This document shows, piece by piece, positions 1 through 11,667 of a stretch of 64,000 nt of DNA. The translations under genes were made by a program, and so were the position numbers. Origin of the DNA: Agarophyton chilense (lineage: Eukaryota > Rhodophyta > Florideophyceae > Gracilariales > Gracilariaceae). The notes under the pieces are model-generated. The model made no database searches. It saw nothing but the letters and a program-made list of their open reading frames with translations, and was not told where the DNA came from. Location of the stretch: the NCBI GenBank assembly GCA_030374765.1, contig JARGXX010000079.1, forward strand, positions 682,001-746,000. Reading direction: 5' to 3'. Within the stretch, counting starts at the first letter, position 1. Every line of letters begins with the position of its first letter.

Positions 1-1174
1 CAGACGCATCTGTGTCCAGGACGAAAGGCCTATTGGGCTTTGGGAAGGCCAATGTGGGTGGGTTCAGCAATTTGTCCTTTAGGGTCTGAAATGCTTCGTA
101 CTGGTCGTCCGTAAGGGCTTCGAACTCCGAAGGTGTTCCTTTCTTCAGCATCGCGTTGAGAGGGGCTGAGATCTTGGCAAACCCTTGGACAAACCGTCGA
201 GAAACGTTGCACAAGCCCACGAAGGATCGTAGTTAGGTGTGGGTCCTAGGAGGCTTAGCCTGGCGAATCGCATTCGTTGTCCGTGTGGCCACCTTTAGCT
301 TTCCTGGGAGGACGACGTGACCGAGATATTCCACCCAGGCCTGGTAGAAAGCGCATTTGCGGAGTTTCAGTGTTACTCCAGCGTCCTGTAGGATTGTTAG
401 CACCTTCTTCACGTGGTGAAAGTGTTCCTTTACGGTCCGTGAGAAGATTGTAACGTCATCCAAATAGACCAGAGCGAACTTCCATTTGGCTCTGGACAGT
501 ATAATGTACACAACCCGTTGGAACGTGGCTGGTGCATTTTTTAAACCAAAGGGCATACGAATAAATCTGAACAGACCTTCATGGGTGATAAAGGTTGTCA
601 GCGCTCTCGCATCTTCGTCCAAAGGGATTTGCCAATATCTGGAGTTAGCGTCCAGTGTGGTAAATACGACAGCTTCGCCTAAGGAATCCAGGCAGTCGTC
701 CATGCGGGGTATCGGGTATGAGCCCCTCTTGGTTACTGCGTTCAGCTTCCTGTAGTCGACACAGAACCTGACGGAGCCATCTTTCTTCGCCACGAGGGCA
801 AGGGGACTTGCCCATTCGGATTGGTTTGGAGGCGCCGGCTCTATGACTTGCGCTTTGCGCATCTGGTCCATCCGATCGGCGACAATTTCGCTACCCTTTA
901 GGCCGGTACGGTATGGGTGCTGGAACTGTGGTCTAGCATCATGTTGAAGGTCAATGCGGTATGTAGTGGCTCTGATTGTGCCCAATCTACCTGACCACAT
1001 GGCCTGGTATTCCCTGAGGAGATCAAGTACCTGGGGCCTATAGGATTCGAAGTCTTCGCCGATGGCGACCGTCCCCTCCCAAGAGTCGACGTCCTCGTCG
1101 GGAGTTTGCGTCGCAAGATTATCCATTTGGGCTTTCATAATAGCCACGGGCGCGGGTAGAGTGAAACCAATCAA
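1..1174 (-). pseudogene. reverse transcriptase and start of RNase H, family A copy 1
   Basis: The open stretch 233-1174 encodes the RT core. It has the fingers motif RFCVDYRKLNAVT, the TLDANSRYWQIPL segment, FGLKNAPATFQR and the catalytic YLDD box. A TAA stop follows Pro-Pro-Arg-Thr-His-Thr near 231-233, just before the RT connection motif LRSFVGLCNV. The RNase H side (FVLDTDASD) begins in 1-230 and runs off the window. The same TAA is present in copy 2. Frame loss at about 1175 separates RT from protease. Confidence 0.88.
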
Positions 1175-1346
1175 TCACTGTACTTTTAGGTAACCGCACG
1201 GGTTTATCTCGGAAGTTGCTGATTGTGACCAAAAAGGAGCTCTTGGGTTGGATGTCCATTACTCCATTGGCCATCAAGGTTAGGTTCTTCAGAACCGTTT
1301 TCGGGTGGTTCTGAATTATTACGAGACCGGAGGACTGGGAATGGAC

Positions 1347-1958
1347 CTATATAGCGATTTGGGTCATCGGCGATATCGTTATGGTCTTTGACAGACGAAC
1401 CTTATTGGACTTCATGTTTTCGGAGACAGCCGCTCGTTTGCGGTTAGCTTCTAGCCCTGGGGTTGAAGCAGTTATGGAGATGGAAGGTGCGCAGTAGAAT
1501 GCGACTTTCCTAAGGGCTGGATAAATGGGCTTAATGTATCGGTCGGTAAAGGAGGTCCCTAGGATTGCCTCGGCGCCCAAGTTAGGATACACAAGAAACC
1601 ACGTGCGGACTTTGAATTGTCCTGCCTGGAGGTAAAGTGGTACTATCACTTTAATGTCCACTTGTCTACGAGACGCATCGGTAATCCTTCGGGTCTTCCT
1701 TCCCTGAACGAAATCTTGCCAGCCCAGTGGGAGCAGCTTAGGATGGACCAAGTTGGGACCCGCGCCTGAGTCCAATACAGCTGTGGTCACTCGAGAGTTG
1801 TTGGAACGAAGTCCTACGGTTACTCGAACTTTATAGTTCTCTTTCCAGAGGATACAGACGGGGTCGTTACTGTGTTCCAAGTGTGGTTCATCCTGAGTGG
1901 TCCATTGTGGGTGGTTTGTATTGGGAGGGGAGGAGCTCTTTGGCTCATGACCGTCCAA
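1347..1958 (-). CDS. retropepsin-like protease domain, family A copy 1
   Basis: This 203-residue open stretch carries the aspartic protease signature VLDSGAGPNLVHP (Asp-Ser-Gly) near residue 62, and later the second conserved segment AILGTSF. It is the protease of the Gag-Pol polyprotein, which cuts the polyprotein during particle maturation. It lies between gag and RT, as in all Ty3/gypsy elements. The Met used here is only the first in the open frame; in life it would be part of Pol. Confidence 0.85.
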   Translation of the reverse strand: MDGHEPKSSSPPNTNHPQWTTQDEPHLEHSNDPVCILWKENYKVRVTVGLRSNNSRVTTAVLDSGAGPNLVHPKLLPLGWQDFVQGRKTRRITDASRRQVDIKVIVPLYLQAGQFKVRTWFLVYPNLGAEAILGTSFTDRYIKPIYPALRKVAFYCAPSISITASTPGLEANRKRAAVSENMKSNKVRLSKTITISPMTQIAI

Positions 1959-2008
1959 TTGGTTGAGTCAGGGGCTTAAAGAGGGAGGATTTGCCTGGAG
2001 TCGTCCCT

Positions 2009-4280
2009 CTAGGAGTTTTCCGATGGGGTTTCTGTTTCTTCCTGAGTATAGGGTTCTTCCACGGGGTCGTCCGTAGGATCTACAATGGCGTGGACCTGGG
2101 GGGCTTTGATCGGAGTGTCCGGAGGCGTGGCATAGCGTGAGCTTCCAGGGGTCCCTGTGGTTCGCTGCGTTGCCCTGTTATACATTCCTTCGGATCTCCG
2201 CACCCGGTTATTCTCTTCCCTTAGGGATAGGAGGGGTTTTCGTGCGTCCTCAGGCAGATACCTCGTACAGTCACAAGGTTGGGTCAGTGACAGGCAGAGG
2301 AAGCAAGCCCTTGGGAAGCGAACAAAAACGTCCTTGCGGGGCGGAACGGGAGAATACTTGGGTGTGGGTGGTTCAGTGGTCGCTGTAGTTCCCGGGGAGG
2401 TATACGATGGGGGTCCGGACGGAGGAGAACTGAAAATGACCGCAAGGACGTCTCCCGAATCGGCGTAATGGAGTGAAGCATCCATGTCCGACTCCGTGGA
2501 GCTAACCAAATGGGCTTGGTCGGGTTTACGCAATAGAATTGCGTGTCCTCTGGTTATATCAGCGTTACGCCTGGAGGTCCTGTAGGTTTTGCCATAACCC
2601 TCGGCGTAGGTAACGAGCCTTCGGAAGGAGTATTACGTGTTTTTCGTATGGTAATTGCGCACATGTGTCCGAAGGGCAGGGAACAATCCCGTGATGAAGT
2701 GACGTTTAAGCCGTCCTTCGGAGAACACATTTCCACATCGGTAAGCCGTCTTCCATAGGTCGTCTGCGAAAACCGATTCGGTCATGATGGAGCTCTGCTT
2801 AAAGGATATTACTTCCTGGTGGGCATCCATTATAACGTCATCCGTGGCGTAAGTTTCCAAGACGTAATGAACAACCTGAGGGTATGACCTGAGGAGCTCA
2901 CGGTCTTGAGCATCCACGAGGTCAGTTGTGCCGGATATCTTCGAAACCACTCGGTCACGCGCCTGTCCTGTAAGGAAGAATTGGAAAAAGTACAGAGCGG
3001 CGCCCTCGTGGACACCGTTCTGATCGCAGGCCGTACGGAACAAACTGAGAAGCCTAAGGACAGCATTGGGATCGGAACCCGAGAACTTGTCCGTAATGGT
3101 TAGTTGCATCCGTTTGGCCCATTTGACGACTCTGCGAGCCACCGAACCAGAATATGTCGCGGACCTGTCGGCCAGCCGGTAATTCCGGTAGTCTAGAACT
3201 TTAAGGAAAAGTTTGTTTGTGATGTTCAGTGGTCTGAGGCCTCTAACGGCAGCCTCATCTACTTCCGAGTTGGTCGTTTCGGTCGAGACCGATTCGGAAT
3301 CACTCGTGTCCAAATGTTCTCTTCTTTTATTTCTTTTGTTTTTGTTTCTCCTACGGTTGCTTCTTTTCTTCTTTCGAGCGGAGTAAGGACCTAAAGGATC
3401 GATCTCTCTATCAGATCCGATGGAGCCCTGAGGTCGGTCTCTCATCTAGACGCGGAGCTTCTCTTCTGCTCCTCGCTTGTCCCTCCCTTGGATTTTCTTG
3501 ATGGGCAACCTGTGTCTCATCTAGACGCGGAGCTTCTCTTCTGTTCCTAGATTGTCCCACCATGCGGTTTTCCTGATGGTATTCCTGGCGAGGAGCGGAT
3601 AATTCCTCCGCTCCGGGAGGTTCGGTAGGGGGTTGTTATATGGAGATCGGATGGTTAATTTGTGGTGGGGTGGTCCTAGGGACCAAATTGCCTGCCTGGT
3701 GGGTGACGGCTCCTTGAACGTCCTGTAGGAGGGAGTCTATGTATAAGTCAGACTCCAATACCTTATGGACGATTCGCGCGATGAGGTAATCCGTATGGTG
3801 AGCGATCTCCGTAGCGATTCGCACGTCCATAATGGAATCCACGTGGGTTGAGCAGAGCTCACGGAGACGGGGCCAGAGAAGGTCGGGAAGACCTGCGGGC
3901 AGGTTCTCTCGAATTCCTTCGGTCTGGAGGGTTTCCCCTTGAGTTTTTACTGGCCTAGAGATGGCCCTGGTGAAGCGTTCTCGTAAACGCGCTGCCACCG
4001 TGGGTTCTCGGTGAATCCTTTCAGGGTTATCCAGTGGGGTCAGTACTTCTTGCGGTTGGCTCATTGTGCTCTTGCAGTCACTAGCGGTATCAACCTCAGG
4101 GTCAGGGGACATCGCTGGCGTTGTAGTCGCACTTCGTTCTGCCGTAGGAGTCCTATGGTCGGGTCGGTTGGGTTTGTTTCCTGCATCCATAATGGCGGTT
4201 GCTTTTGTACTTCTGTTCCGTTTGGGAACTAAACCAAAGGTCAGAATCCTGGTAATTCTTCGTTCCAGTGGTCCGTTCAA
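2009..4280 (-). pseudogene. gag of family A copy 1 (broken)
   Basis: Three open pieces in order on the minus strand (3636-4280, 2633-3445, 2009-2533) match the Gag of copy 2 at 38943-40865. The first piece gives the likely true N-terminus, starting at 4280. It stops at codon ISI-stop, where copy 2 reads Ile-Trp. The middle piece contains a basic Arg/Lys/Asn-rich stretch and the helical Gag core (FSGSDP, FLTGQARDRVVSK). The last piece holds the C-X2-C-X6-C-X1-C zinc-knuckle-like motif CFLCLSLTQPCDC. Stops and frameshifts between pieces make it a pseudogene. Confidence 0.85.
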
Positions 4281-4315
4281 ATATTCCTTGAGGTTTCTAA
4301 GTCGGGAGACCCAAA

Positions 4316-4756
4316 TTTAACACAATGACTGTTGGGTCATCGTATGGGTCTCAACTGGTGGTAGCGTGGTAGAGCGGGTCCTAAGGTTCGAAGTCTTGAC
4401 GGTGGCACTCCCAGAGTACTCGTTGCAATGGGCTGGCGTTTACTGCGTAGTCCTACAGGTTGGAGCTCCGGAAACGATGGCTTGAAGACCAAAGGGTGGA
4501 ACTAATATACCAAAGGGGGTTATTTAGTATCCTAGCGGTGCCTACCGTACTCTAAGGGAGAAGCGTCACTCGAGCCAAGTAAATAGTACTGGCGAGGCGC
4601 TGAGATCTCCCTGGCACTGTAGTGTTAATCTATTACACTAATTATATTAATAATCTACATGAGTCCACCTGAGGTCGGCCCGTCCACGTGTCGTCTGTAA
4701 GATACCCCTGGGGGCGGCGGCTTACAAGGCTAAACCGTTATCATCGCTCCTTCACA
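4316..4756 (-). repeat. 5' LTR of family A copy 1
   Basis: This segment matches the LTRs at 33197-33642 and 41278-41722 along its whole length. On the minus strand it starts TGTGAAGGAG; its end corresponds to the ...GTTACA end of the other LTRs, here mutated to ...GTTAAA. An AT-rich stretch with TATTAATATAAT lies at about 4630-4660 and could serve as the sense TATA region. A tRNA-like segment is found at 4360-4403 on the plus strand. The outer flank is gtacg; its partner is outside the window. Confidence 0.9.
4360..4403 (+). promoter_or_regulatory. tRNA-like A-box/B-box segment in LTR A (copy 1)
   Basis: The plus strand reads TAGCGTGGTAGAGCG, like a tRNA D-arm and A box, followed at once by AAGGTTCGAAGTCTT, a T-arm with one change from the B box. 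The anticodon arm is missing. The same segment is in both LTRs of copy 2. It is drawn as a pol III-like signal by resemblance only. Confidence 0.45.
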
Positions 4757-4985
4757 GTACGAAGGCTTTGCAACTCTTCGCACAAGCAAGATCAACTGGT
4801 GGCCTTGACGGAATGCACGTTCCTACATGAAAGTCTCTGCGAGACAGGTTCAAGAAGATCTGCAGCAATCGACGTGAAGGGAAAAGCGTCAATTTTGGAG
4901 CCTCTGGGATCACCGAATTGTAGGGAGAGCGAAAAAATCTGTTAGATGCCTCATACTGGCCATAAATGAACATAAAGAGGTAAAA
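4757..4985. other. flank of family A copy 1
   Basis: This short stretch lies right of the LTR. I see no gene or repeat in it. Overlapping small reading frames on both strands do not resemble anything known. Confidence 0.4.
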
Positions 4986-5459
4986 ATGGCAGAGAGAGAC
5001 GAGATGACCGAGCAAGAGAAGCGACTTCCCGAAACTGGCCAGAAGATTCGGTTGCATGCTTTGGGAAGACTGACAGTACAGGAACCGGGTGCTAGCGAAC
5101 ATGTTTTGAGTCGCACTGAAGACCCCTCGCAAGGATCAAAACGTCCTTCACCGTCTCCAAGAGGTAAGAAGCGCGGTGTCTCTTACGATTCGGATTTGGG
5201 AGACAAACGGGTTCTTATGGAAGACATAAAAAATCGTCGGGAACTCGAGCAAAAGCGGCTACGTATGAAGGAATCTCTGCTTGAGTTGGAGAAGGGGCGT
5301 GACAGACGAATGGCTTTTCGAGATGCGAAGGTGCAGGATCGAGAGAAAAGGAAGCTCGTACTGGCGGTAAGGAAGGCTTAGGTCAAGATTATAGAGCGAA
5401 GGAAGGCGTTAGAAGAGCGTAAGCGAATGGGAGAGATACTCGAATCTCTGTCGGGCTAG
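4986..5459 (+). pseudogene. charged coiled-coil ORF with an internal stop, unknown family
   Basis: The 131-residue ORF from 4986 to 5381 is followed in the same frame by 25 more codons of similar composition (to 5459) after one TAG. The product is very rich in Arg, Lys and Glu. Its C-terminal half (residues about 75-156) is a predicted long charged helix (repeats like MEDIKNRRELEQKRLRMKE). Residues 50-62 form a basic Ser/Pro/Lys segment that could be a nuclear localisation signal. Such tails occur at the end of trihelix- or Myb-like DNA-binding proteins, including transposon-derived ones, but no DNA-binding domain is visible, so no function is assigned. It may be a 3' fragment of a decayed gene. 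Confidence 0.35.
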
Positions 5460-7332
5460 CTGAAGTGAGCGCAAAGGGTTCGAAGTTTGTGGGCAAAAGA
5501 CATGAAGTTTTTACGCCGAAGACGACCTGCGCTGCAGACTTGGCCCTCACCGCTCAAACGCGCTCGGTAAGTGTAGGTATAAGTTCCGTTTATTTTAAAG
5601 TGAGGTATCTGTCCAGTGACGGCGCAGTGCAACTGAAGTAGGACTCCATTTGCCTGCCGTGCCCGAGGCAGACCTTGAAGTTCCACAGCAAAGCTGCTAT
5701 GGTATCCAATAAAGCCATTAGAACTTTTTCGACCTTTAGATTTATCTTGAAGTCCTGCAACGACCGCATCTGTTCAATATCTTTGTACGACTATCCTACA
5801 CTTTCACGAACTGCGCGCATTTTTTGTTTTACAAAGTCTGTGCAGCTGTCGCAATGAGTCGCTGGAAGTCAGTCTGAAGCCAAGGGCGCAAAATATAGGC
5901 CGCATCTTCGTAGATGCAATACTACTTCTCTTTCACCATCATTTAGTGAGGCAGAAAATCAACTCTACCGTTGTTACGTACTAGAGTTTGATCATGCCTT
6001 CGGCCAGGCTCCGGGCCGAGCAGATGTATTATTAAACCGTCGGGTGCAGTTATCGTTTGATACAGAAGGCAGTGCATTCTCTTGTGCTCAGAGTAACAAC
6101 TTTACTCCAACATTCCATTTCCTTCAGATCTAGTCATGTGGAACTCATGCTATCTATGAATCCTATACAGCTGTTAAGTCGAGCAACCTTTTGTTCAATT
6201 GTTTTAGCGTATTTTACAGCTCGTTCTTGTATCAGAACAATGCTAAGATTGGTCATAACAAGACGTTTTCTATGTATAAAACTTCAATCGTTTTCCGAAA
6301 TACTTAACTCATCCTTAAATACCGCATAACAAACATGCATTCAAGGTTATACCATCTGTTTGTTGTGGATAGCTTTCGTAGCCCTATACAACATGTTGTT
6401 ACTCTATCGAAAAAGTATCGCGATCGCTTTGTAAGTCCACCATTCCAACCCATGACTTCTGCTGCATGTTCTATTTCTTTGGTTTTGAATCAAAACTATG
6501 AAAGAGCGACATGGTCACTATACGCGTTCAAATTAAAACATGATAAAGAAACGTAAAAAGATCATAGCGTGATGTTTTTTACATAATTTTGGGATGAATG
6601 GAAATTATTCAAAGAGTTGTACTGAATTATAGCGCAAACTTCATAAAGAATTGCCGCTTCAAATGTGCGATTACGGTGCCGTTTTTTTTCCCAAGCGCAG
6701 CTTCGATTCTGCAGTCTGTCTGCCTCATCACACGATATTTGGATGATCAGGTGACTGGACAGGGACAAGGTCTGCTCTAATATTCACAAGTACAGTCCCA
6801 TCTTGAAGTTCTGGTTTCGTTCCGAAATTTTGTTTTGTTGTCTGAAGATTTTGGCTGCATGTTAATTTTTGAATGGTGTAAGCACTCAAAGTTTTGAATG
6901 GGGTCAAGTTACGGTTAAGGCGTACCTTGACTGCATCGGAAGTCAAAAGGAGTCAAAACTCGAAGCAGTCATTTTATCGTTGAAGTCTTTCATGATAGGA
7001 ACAAAGATTATGGAATATGATTCGCTCCGTGAGATGTTGTGCACGCTGCGTGCTGGTTCGTGGCGTGTATCCTACGTTCGGTAGGCTACACCATAGTTTT
7101 CGATAAATTGCTGGGTGCTAGTAGTTGGAGCACAGTCTGCAGCTGATGGCCGGTGCAGAATATTCAGCTATTTTATTACTCTGTTGAAGTTGCGAATAGT
7201 GGTGGGTTTAGTGGACAGTATGTGTCCCAGAATCGGTGTGAGTACGGCATGCTTTTTGAGTTCTGAGATGATATAGTCGATTGTGCTCTTCACTGATTTT
7301 AGGGTATCGAGGAGCGACTATTGATTGGCCTA
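5460..7332. other. gene-poor intergenic sequence
   Basis: Only short, overlapping reading frames under 90 codons are present on both strands, with frequent stops and no recognisable motif. I see no RNA gene, tandem repeat or transposon end. Confidence 0.5.
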
Positions 7333-8061
7333 CTACAAGATGCTTGCTGAAGAATCTTCGGTTTTATGGTGTCTTCTAGCTCGATGCTCCCGGCTTCTGT
7401 ATTGAGATATGTATAATCGTCTTTGATGGATTTTGTTGATGCGGGTGATTAATTTTTGAATGAAGTCATATGGAGTAGGGCCTTCGTCTGATACTGTTAG
7501 AAGTTCGAGTTTGTCGATAGATACGCTGCTTTTCACTGCGGATGGTATGAGATTTTTTTATCTCGTAATTTTCTTTTCTGCTTCTGTATAGAGGGGCAGA
7601 GGATTTCCTTGAAGTGCTTTTATTATGGCTGCATATGTTTTCAATGGGAGGTACCAAAGAGCGTAATTTGGGGTATCTAGCTCTAGTTTTTTGTGTGTTC
7701 CATCGAGGTGCATCGAATGGAAAATGGTTGTTTGTGGTGTGGTGTGGGTGTTGTCTTGTGGAGTGTGCTTGTCGTTGAGTGTGCAGCATGGGCTATAACC
7801 TGTGAGTGAAAGGCCCTGCCTATCATCTTTTTTTTCTTTGTCGTCGTCGCTACGCTTCCTGTACTTTTTTTTCACTGTAATGCTGTTTGACAGCTTAAAC
7901 ATAAAAAAACTCGGAAGCATGCTTCGGTCATCCTTCTTACCTGCAGTCGTCCTATATAGCTTCATGATTTTCTGTTGGATATCATCGTCATTGATTCCAG
8001 AGATCGAGTCAAAATGGCGTTTTGGAGACGGAATAGAGATGCCTGACTCTAGAAGTTTGTC
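7333..8061 (-). pseudogene. unknown ORF of about 242 codons with one in-frame TAA
   Basis: Read on the minus strand, one frame is open from about 8061 to 7333 except for a single TAA at 7556-7558. The first Met is at 7965, but the open frame extends upstream of it (residues reading DKLLESGISIPSPKRHFD), so the start may lie in an unseen exon. The protein is polar and basic: a Lys/Asp-rich segment (KKYRKRSDDDKEKKDDR) is followed by a His/Thr-rich stretch and a mixed helical segment. I recognise no family. A gene broken by one nonsense mutation or a transposon gag remnant are both possible. Confidence 0.35.
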
Positions 8062-9609
8062 TTTATATCAAATATTAGAGATAAAATAGATATGCTCTCA
8101 GACAAGAAGATCTTGACTTTTTTTGGGAGAGAACTATCTCTAGAATAATTATCCCTCACTTTTGAAAAAGATTATGTCTGTTAAGAAGAAGAAAACCATT
8201 TTTCATGATTTCCCTTTTCGAATGTGCAACCTCAAAAGCATCTCCCACGTCCGTTTTTGAAATCATCGCGAGCTTTCGAATTGACGATGTGCTTTCCACG
8301 AACATCCAGCATCTACATGCCTTCTGTTCTCCCGTTCTATATTTCTCTTCAAGATCTTCTTCTTTTGCCTTGATTTTTGCCTACGTTGGAGATCCTGTTG
8401 CTTACTCAATGCACTTCGATCCTTTTTGTCGGAAGACAGGTACACTGCGTAAAGGTGAATAGATGGTACCCCTCTTCATGATATCCAAAGCCTGAAATTG
8501 TTTATGGAAAACATAATTTGTGTCTCTTTTAACTGATTTCCGAAGTTGTTTCTTCTTATTCTTCTTCATTATAACGGAAGCTATGTTCTAATTCCTCATT
8601 CAACAAGTTGTCTCGTGGCACCGGGAAGAAGCAGAACGCTATCTTTGCAGAACATTCCGTCTGATTATCAATCTGCCTCTATGATGTTATTTTCCGCTAT
8701 CGCTGCGAGAGCGGCATAGATGCCGTCAGGGATTGGTATAACGGTGATGTGATGTAGCGGTGTGGAACCATCGAGCAGCTGACGATTTAGTCCTCTTCGC
8801 ATTTCACACCAAGTAGACAAACTTTTTTGCCATAGTTTCTCTGGACCTCAACACACGAAGGAACACCCGGAGTAAGGAGGTCTTGTTTCGAAGAGGCGCA
8901 ATCGTTAGAAAATCAAGCAACCACATCATTCTTCGCTCATCACCGCAAAAGTACAAGTCAAGGAAGAAATCTGGTGGAACTCTCAGCGAGCAATTTGTGT
9001 TAGATTTACTTCTAAGCATGAAGTCCTTTTATATCATTTAGTTTAAACGGGAAGACTTCTGTAAGGCTCGCTGGGCCTCTGAATAACTACCCCCAGTTAC
9101 TTGGACATAGAGATTGAGCAGACAGTTGGAGGCATACTAACTCCTATAGATACGATGCGTATCCCATTCTATGAGTGACGTCTAGATACACCTACGATAA
9201 TATGCGCACACATACTGTAAGCTTCGCAATTATCCGGTGGCATTTAAACTCACGTACGACTCGATGCCCACAGCAGCGATTTAACATTTTCTTTCTCTTT
9301 CGTTTCTTCGTGATGGTTGGCTGTATAGAAAATTATCATCTACCAATGCGGGGGAGTAGGAGCCCATTTTTGCAGGTCACCTATGGAATGTGACTACCCG
9401 GCTCGTTGTCCCGGTCCACTCGTGCTTTGCGCATACATGCACTTCTCCATTCGCTTAGCATTCATAAATGAGGCACAAATATGCCAGCTTGAATTCGTGA
9501 ACGAATTTTGAGAGTTCCCTGAAGAAGCGGCTAAGTCTTCGAAAGCATGAAGCTGTTTCAAGTGACAATTTCTTCATTTAGAAGCCAGTTGTAAGAATTT
9601 TCACCCGTT
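8062..9609. other. gene-poor intergenic sequence
   Basis: This stretch is AT-rich, with scattered short frames on both strands (for example 8205-8462 and 8804-9019) that show no motif and are ended by clustered stops. I see nothing to annotate. Confidence 0.5.
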
Positions 9610-10057
9610 TCAGCCCATGGTGGTGGCCATGGTTGGCATAGGAACGAACAAGGGATCGTTAAGTGGTAGAGCTAGATCAGAGTCACCCGAAGTGGATGTG
9701 TTTCTTTCCTCCATGCCGAACAAAGTTCCTTCGACAATGGCATCATCCGCGTCCTTTATATGAGCTGAGCGTCTATCCGAACTGAAAGAAATACTCAATC
9801 CGGTGGCTGAGGAACCAACCTTGGTATCTACGTCTTGAGGATCGTTGGGGCAGTCTGCCTCATGACTAGTGCGCTCTTCATCGTTATACGATTCAGTTTC
9901 AGCTGCAGTTGGGCCCGTAGAGATCGCGGCAACGTCAGTATAGCGGCGGAGGGTATGACTAAAGTTTGCAGGGTCCATTCTCGCATACATGTGCGCGATG
10001 GCAATGCTATAGGGATTGTAGACTGCTTGCGGTGCGGATTCATTGTCAAAATGATAG

Positions 10058-10092
<35 letters not shown>

Positions 10093-10740
10093 GCTCTGTG
10101 CGAGCTGCGCTTGTTTGGAAGACGGAAGCATGGGTGCGTAATGACCAACACCGTACATAGTGTGCTGACTAATTCGTTGCCAGTAATCTGCAGCTATGAG
10201 AGCAGCAGAGTGATAGATGCCGTGAGAAAGTGCATTTGGGGTGATTGGGTTGTAGGTGGGGGGTGCAAACGGCGGGGAAGTTAGAATTTCCGGTGTGACG
10301 GGAGGGAACTCGGAGAGCGGCACGGTTGGAGGTGGAGACTGAGTCGATGGCTGTGGCGAAACGGGTTGCTGTGCAGACTGTTCTTCATCCGCAGCTGTTT
10401 CGTTACTAGTATGCGGTACAGAAAGCGGACTAGGACTGTCGGGCTGCGGCGAAGGCCTAGTAGGGGGTGTGGCGGGAGGGTCGGGATCAGGCGGTGACTC
10501 GCCGGCAAGAACGGCGGCGCGCACGGGGGAGGTGAGATTACGCCATTTGTCCTTGAGATCGACGGAGGTCCTGACGCCGTTAAAGACGGGAGAGTGGCGT
10601 AGGATGCGCGCCCACTTGCCGACGCCATGAGTGCGAACGCCGGCAAGAAGTGCATCGACCTCGCGCGTCGACCAGCGTACGGTCTTGCGGCGCGTGGAAA
10701 CGCGCGCCCTCCTGCGCGTGCGCGCGGGCTTGGAGTGCAT
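9610..10740 (-). CDS. telobox Myb/SANT DNA-binding protein (TRF-like)
   Basis: The product is 376 residues from the Met at 10740. Residues about 19-70 form a single Myb repeat with spaced tryptophans (VRWSTREVDALL, GKWARIL) ending in the telobox VDLKDKWRNL. That hallmark belongs to proteins that bind telomeric repeats or telobox promoters (plant TRB/TRFL, animal TRF, yeast Tbf1/Teb1). A Pro/Ser/Thr-rich linker, a run of 12 Asp and an acidic C-terminus follow, suggesting a nuclear regulator. The frame stays open upstream to 11124, but those 128 codons are Ser/Pro-rich and lack conserved features, so I treat them as leader. It is divergent from the membrane-protein gene at 11668. The Myb repeat is N-terminal, as in plant TRB proteins, but no histone H1-like domain is seen. 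Confidence 0.8.
10050..10094. repeat. (ATC)n microsatellite coding poly-Asp
   Basis: This trinucleotide run encodes 12 consecutive Asp residues in the minus-strand Myb gene. Read on the other strand it gives a spurious poly-His or poly-Ile frame. Confidence 0.9.
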
Positions 10741-11667
10741 GGCAGGCACAGCTGCGGGAGAATCGGGCGGAGGGGAGCAGAGAGAGAGGGGGGAAGGGGG
10801 ATGAGCCGAGGCGCGACTGGCAGGGACGAGGGCGAGGGTGTTGCTACGAACGATGCTGCACTGGTGATGGCTGATCGCCGGCAGCGATCGTGCGGACTCC
10901 AGGCGGCTGCAGTCGCGTGCGAAATCTGACAAAGGATATATCTCGCAGCGGAAGCGGCCAATGGGAGAGGCACACGTGCACACGAAACAAATATCCAAAC
11001 TGAATTGGCATCTGAGTTCATTCCGCGAGGGAGCTCCCAGCGCAAATCGTATCTCAGAGCGCAGCTGACTGTCAATTTGCAACTGTGCGCAGTAATTAAT
11101 GTTGGGCAGGTGCCAGTGATGCATGTTGTGTGCACGGCAAGCGGCGTGCGCTGCCTACAAGGCGATGCTGCCAACGGCGCGGATTGGTCATTTGTCGGCG
11201 CAGGGCAATCCACTACGCCCGCATCGCCGAGCACAATCGCGCTGGCGGCTTTGTTGACGAAGAGCCGCGTGGGAAATGATGCCCATCTTCTCCCGTCCCC
11301 GCCCGCCTAGCTTCTCCGGCACCCCCTGTGCGCATTCCCATTTGAGAATCCGTCTACCCATGCCTGTCCGCCGTGAGCCGCAACATCCCCCACCTTCACC
11401 ATGTGATTTCGCAGTCAATTCATCGCTCAGAGTTATTCCATTCAAACTGTGCCTTGCCCACAGACGCAACCACCTCCCCCACCCACATATAATTCATCCT
11501 GCACACGGATCAGCACCTCCAATCCCCTTCCGGTGTCGCCATGGCGTGTAGCAGACCGCTTGCCTGTCTTCTGTCTTCCTTAAAGCACGCCCCGTCGACT
11601 AGTTCGTTGCGTAGGACACAGTCTTTGTCGTCTATCTTGCTCGGGAAAATCCTCATCGGCAGAAGAT
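10741..11667. other. divergent intergenic region between Myb and membrane-protein genes
   Basis: A GC-rich stretch of about 930 bases carries the 5' flanks of two divergent genes. Long frames here (10281-11234 minus, 11005-11310 plus) are compositional artefacts of CG-rich DNA. No clear TATA box is seen. Confidence 0.5.

Larger units (their letters stand above)
1..4756 (-). mobile_element. Ty3/gypsy chromovirus family A, copy 1 (truncated by window edge)
   Basis: The segment is collinear with the complete copy at 33197-41722: its first bases match that copy from about 36940 onward. Reading on the minus strand it holds a 5' LTR (4316-4756), gag, protease, reverse transcriptase and the start of RNase H. 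The rest, including integrase, chromodomain and 3' LTR, lies left of the window. Gag is broken into three frames, and a 4-base repeat insertion near 1170 (AATCAATC where copy 2 has AATC) shifts the frame between protease and RT. The element is therefore not coding-competent, although its RT active-site motif is intact. Confidence 0.93.

Noticed and set aside
4360..4403. a functional tRNA gene in the LTR
   Set aside because: D-arm and T-arm are adjacent and the anticodon arm is missing, so only A- and B-box resemblance remains.
9966..10160. plus-strand frame with 11 consecutive His
   Set aside because: It is the reverse reading of the poly-Asp repeat in the Myb gene.
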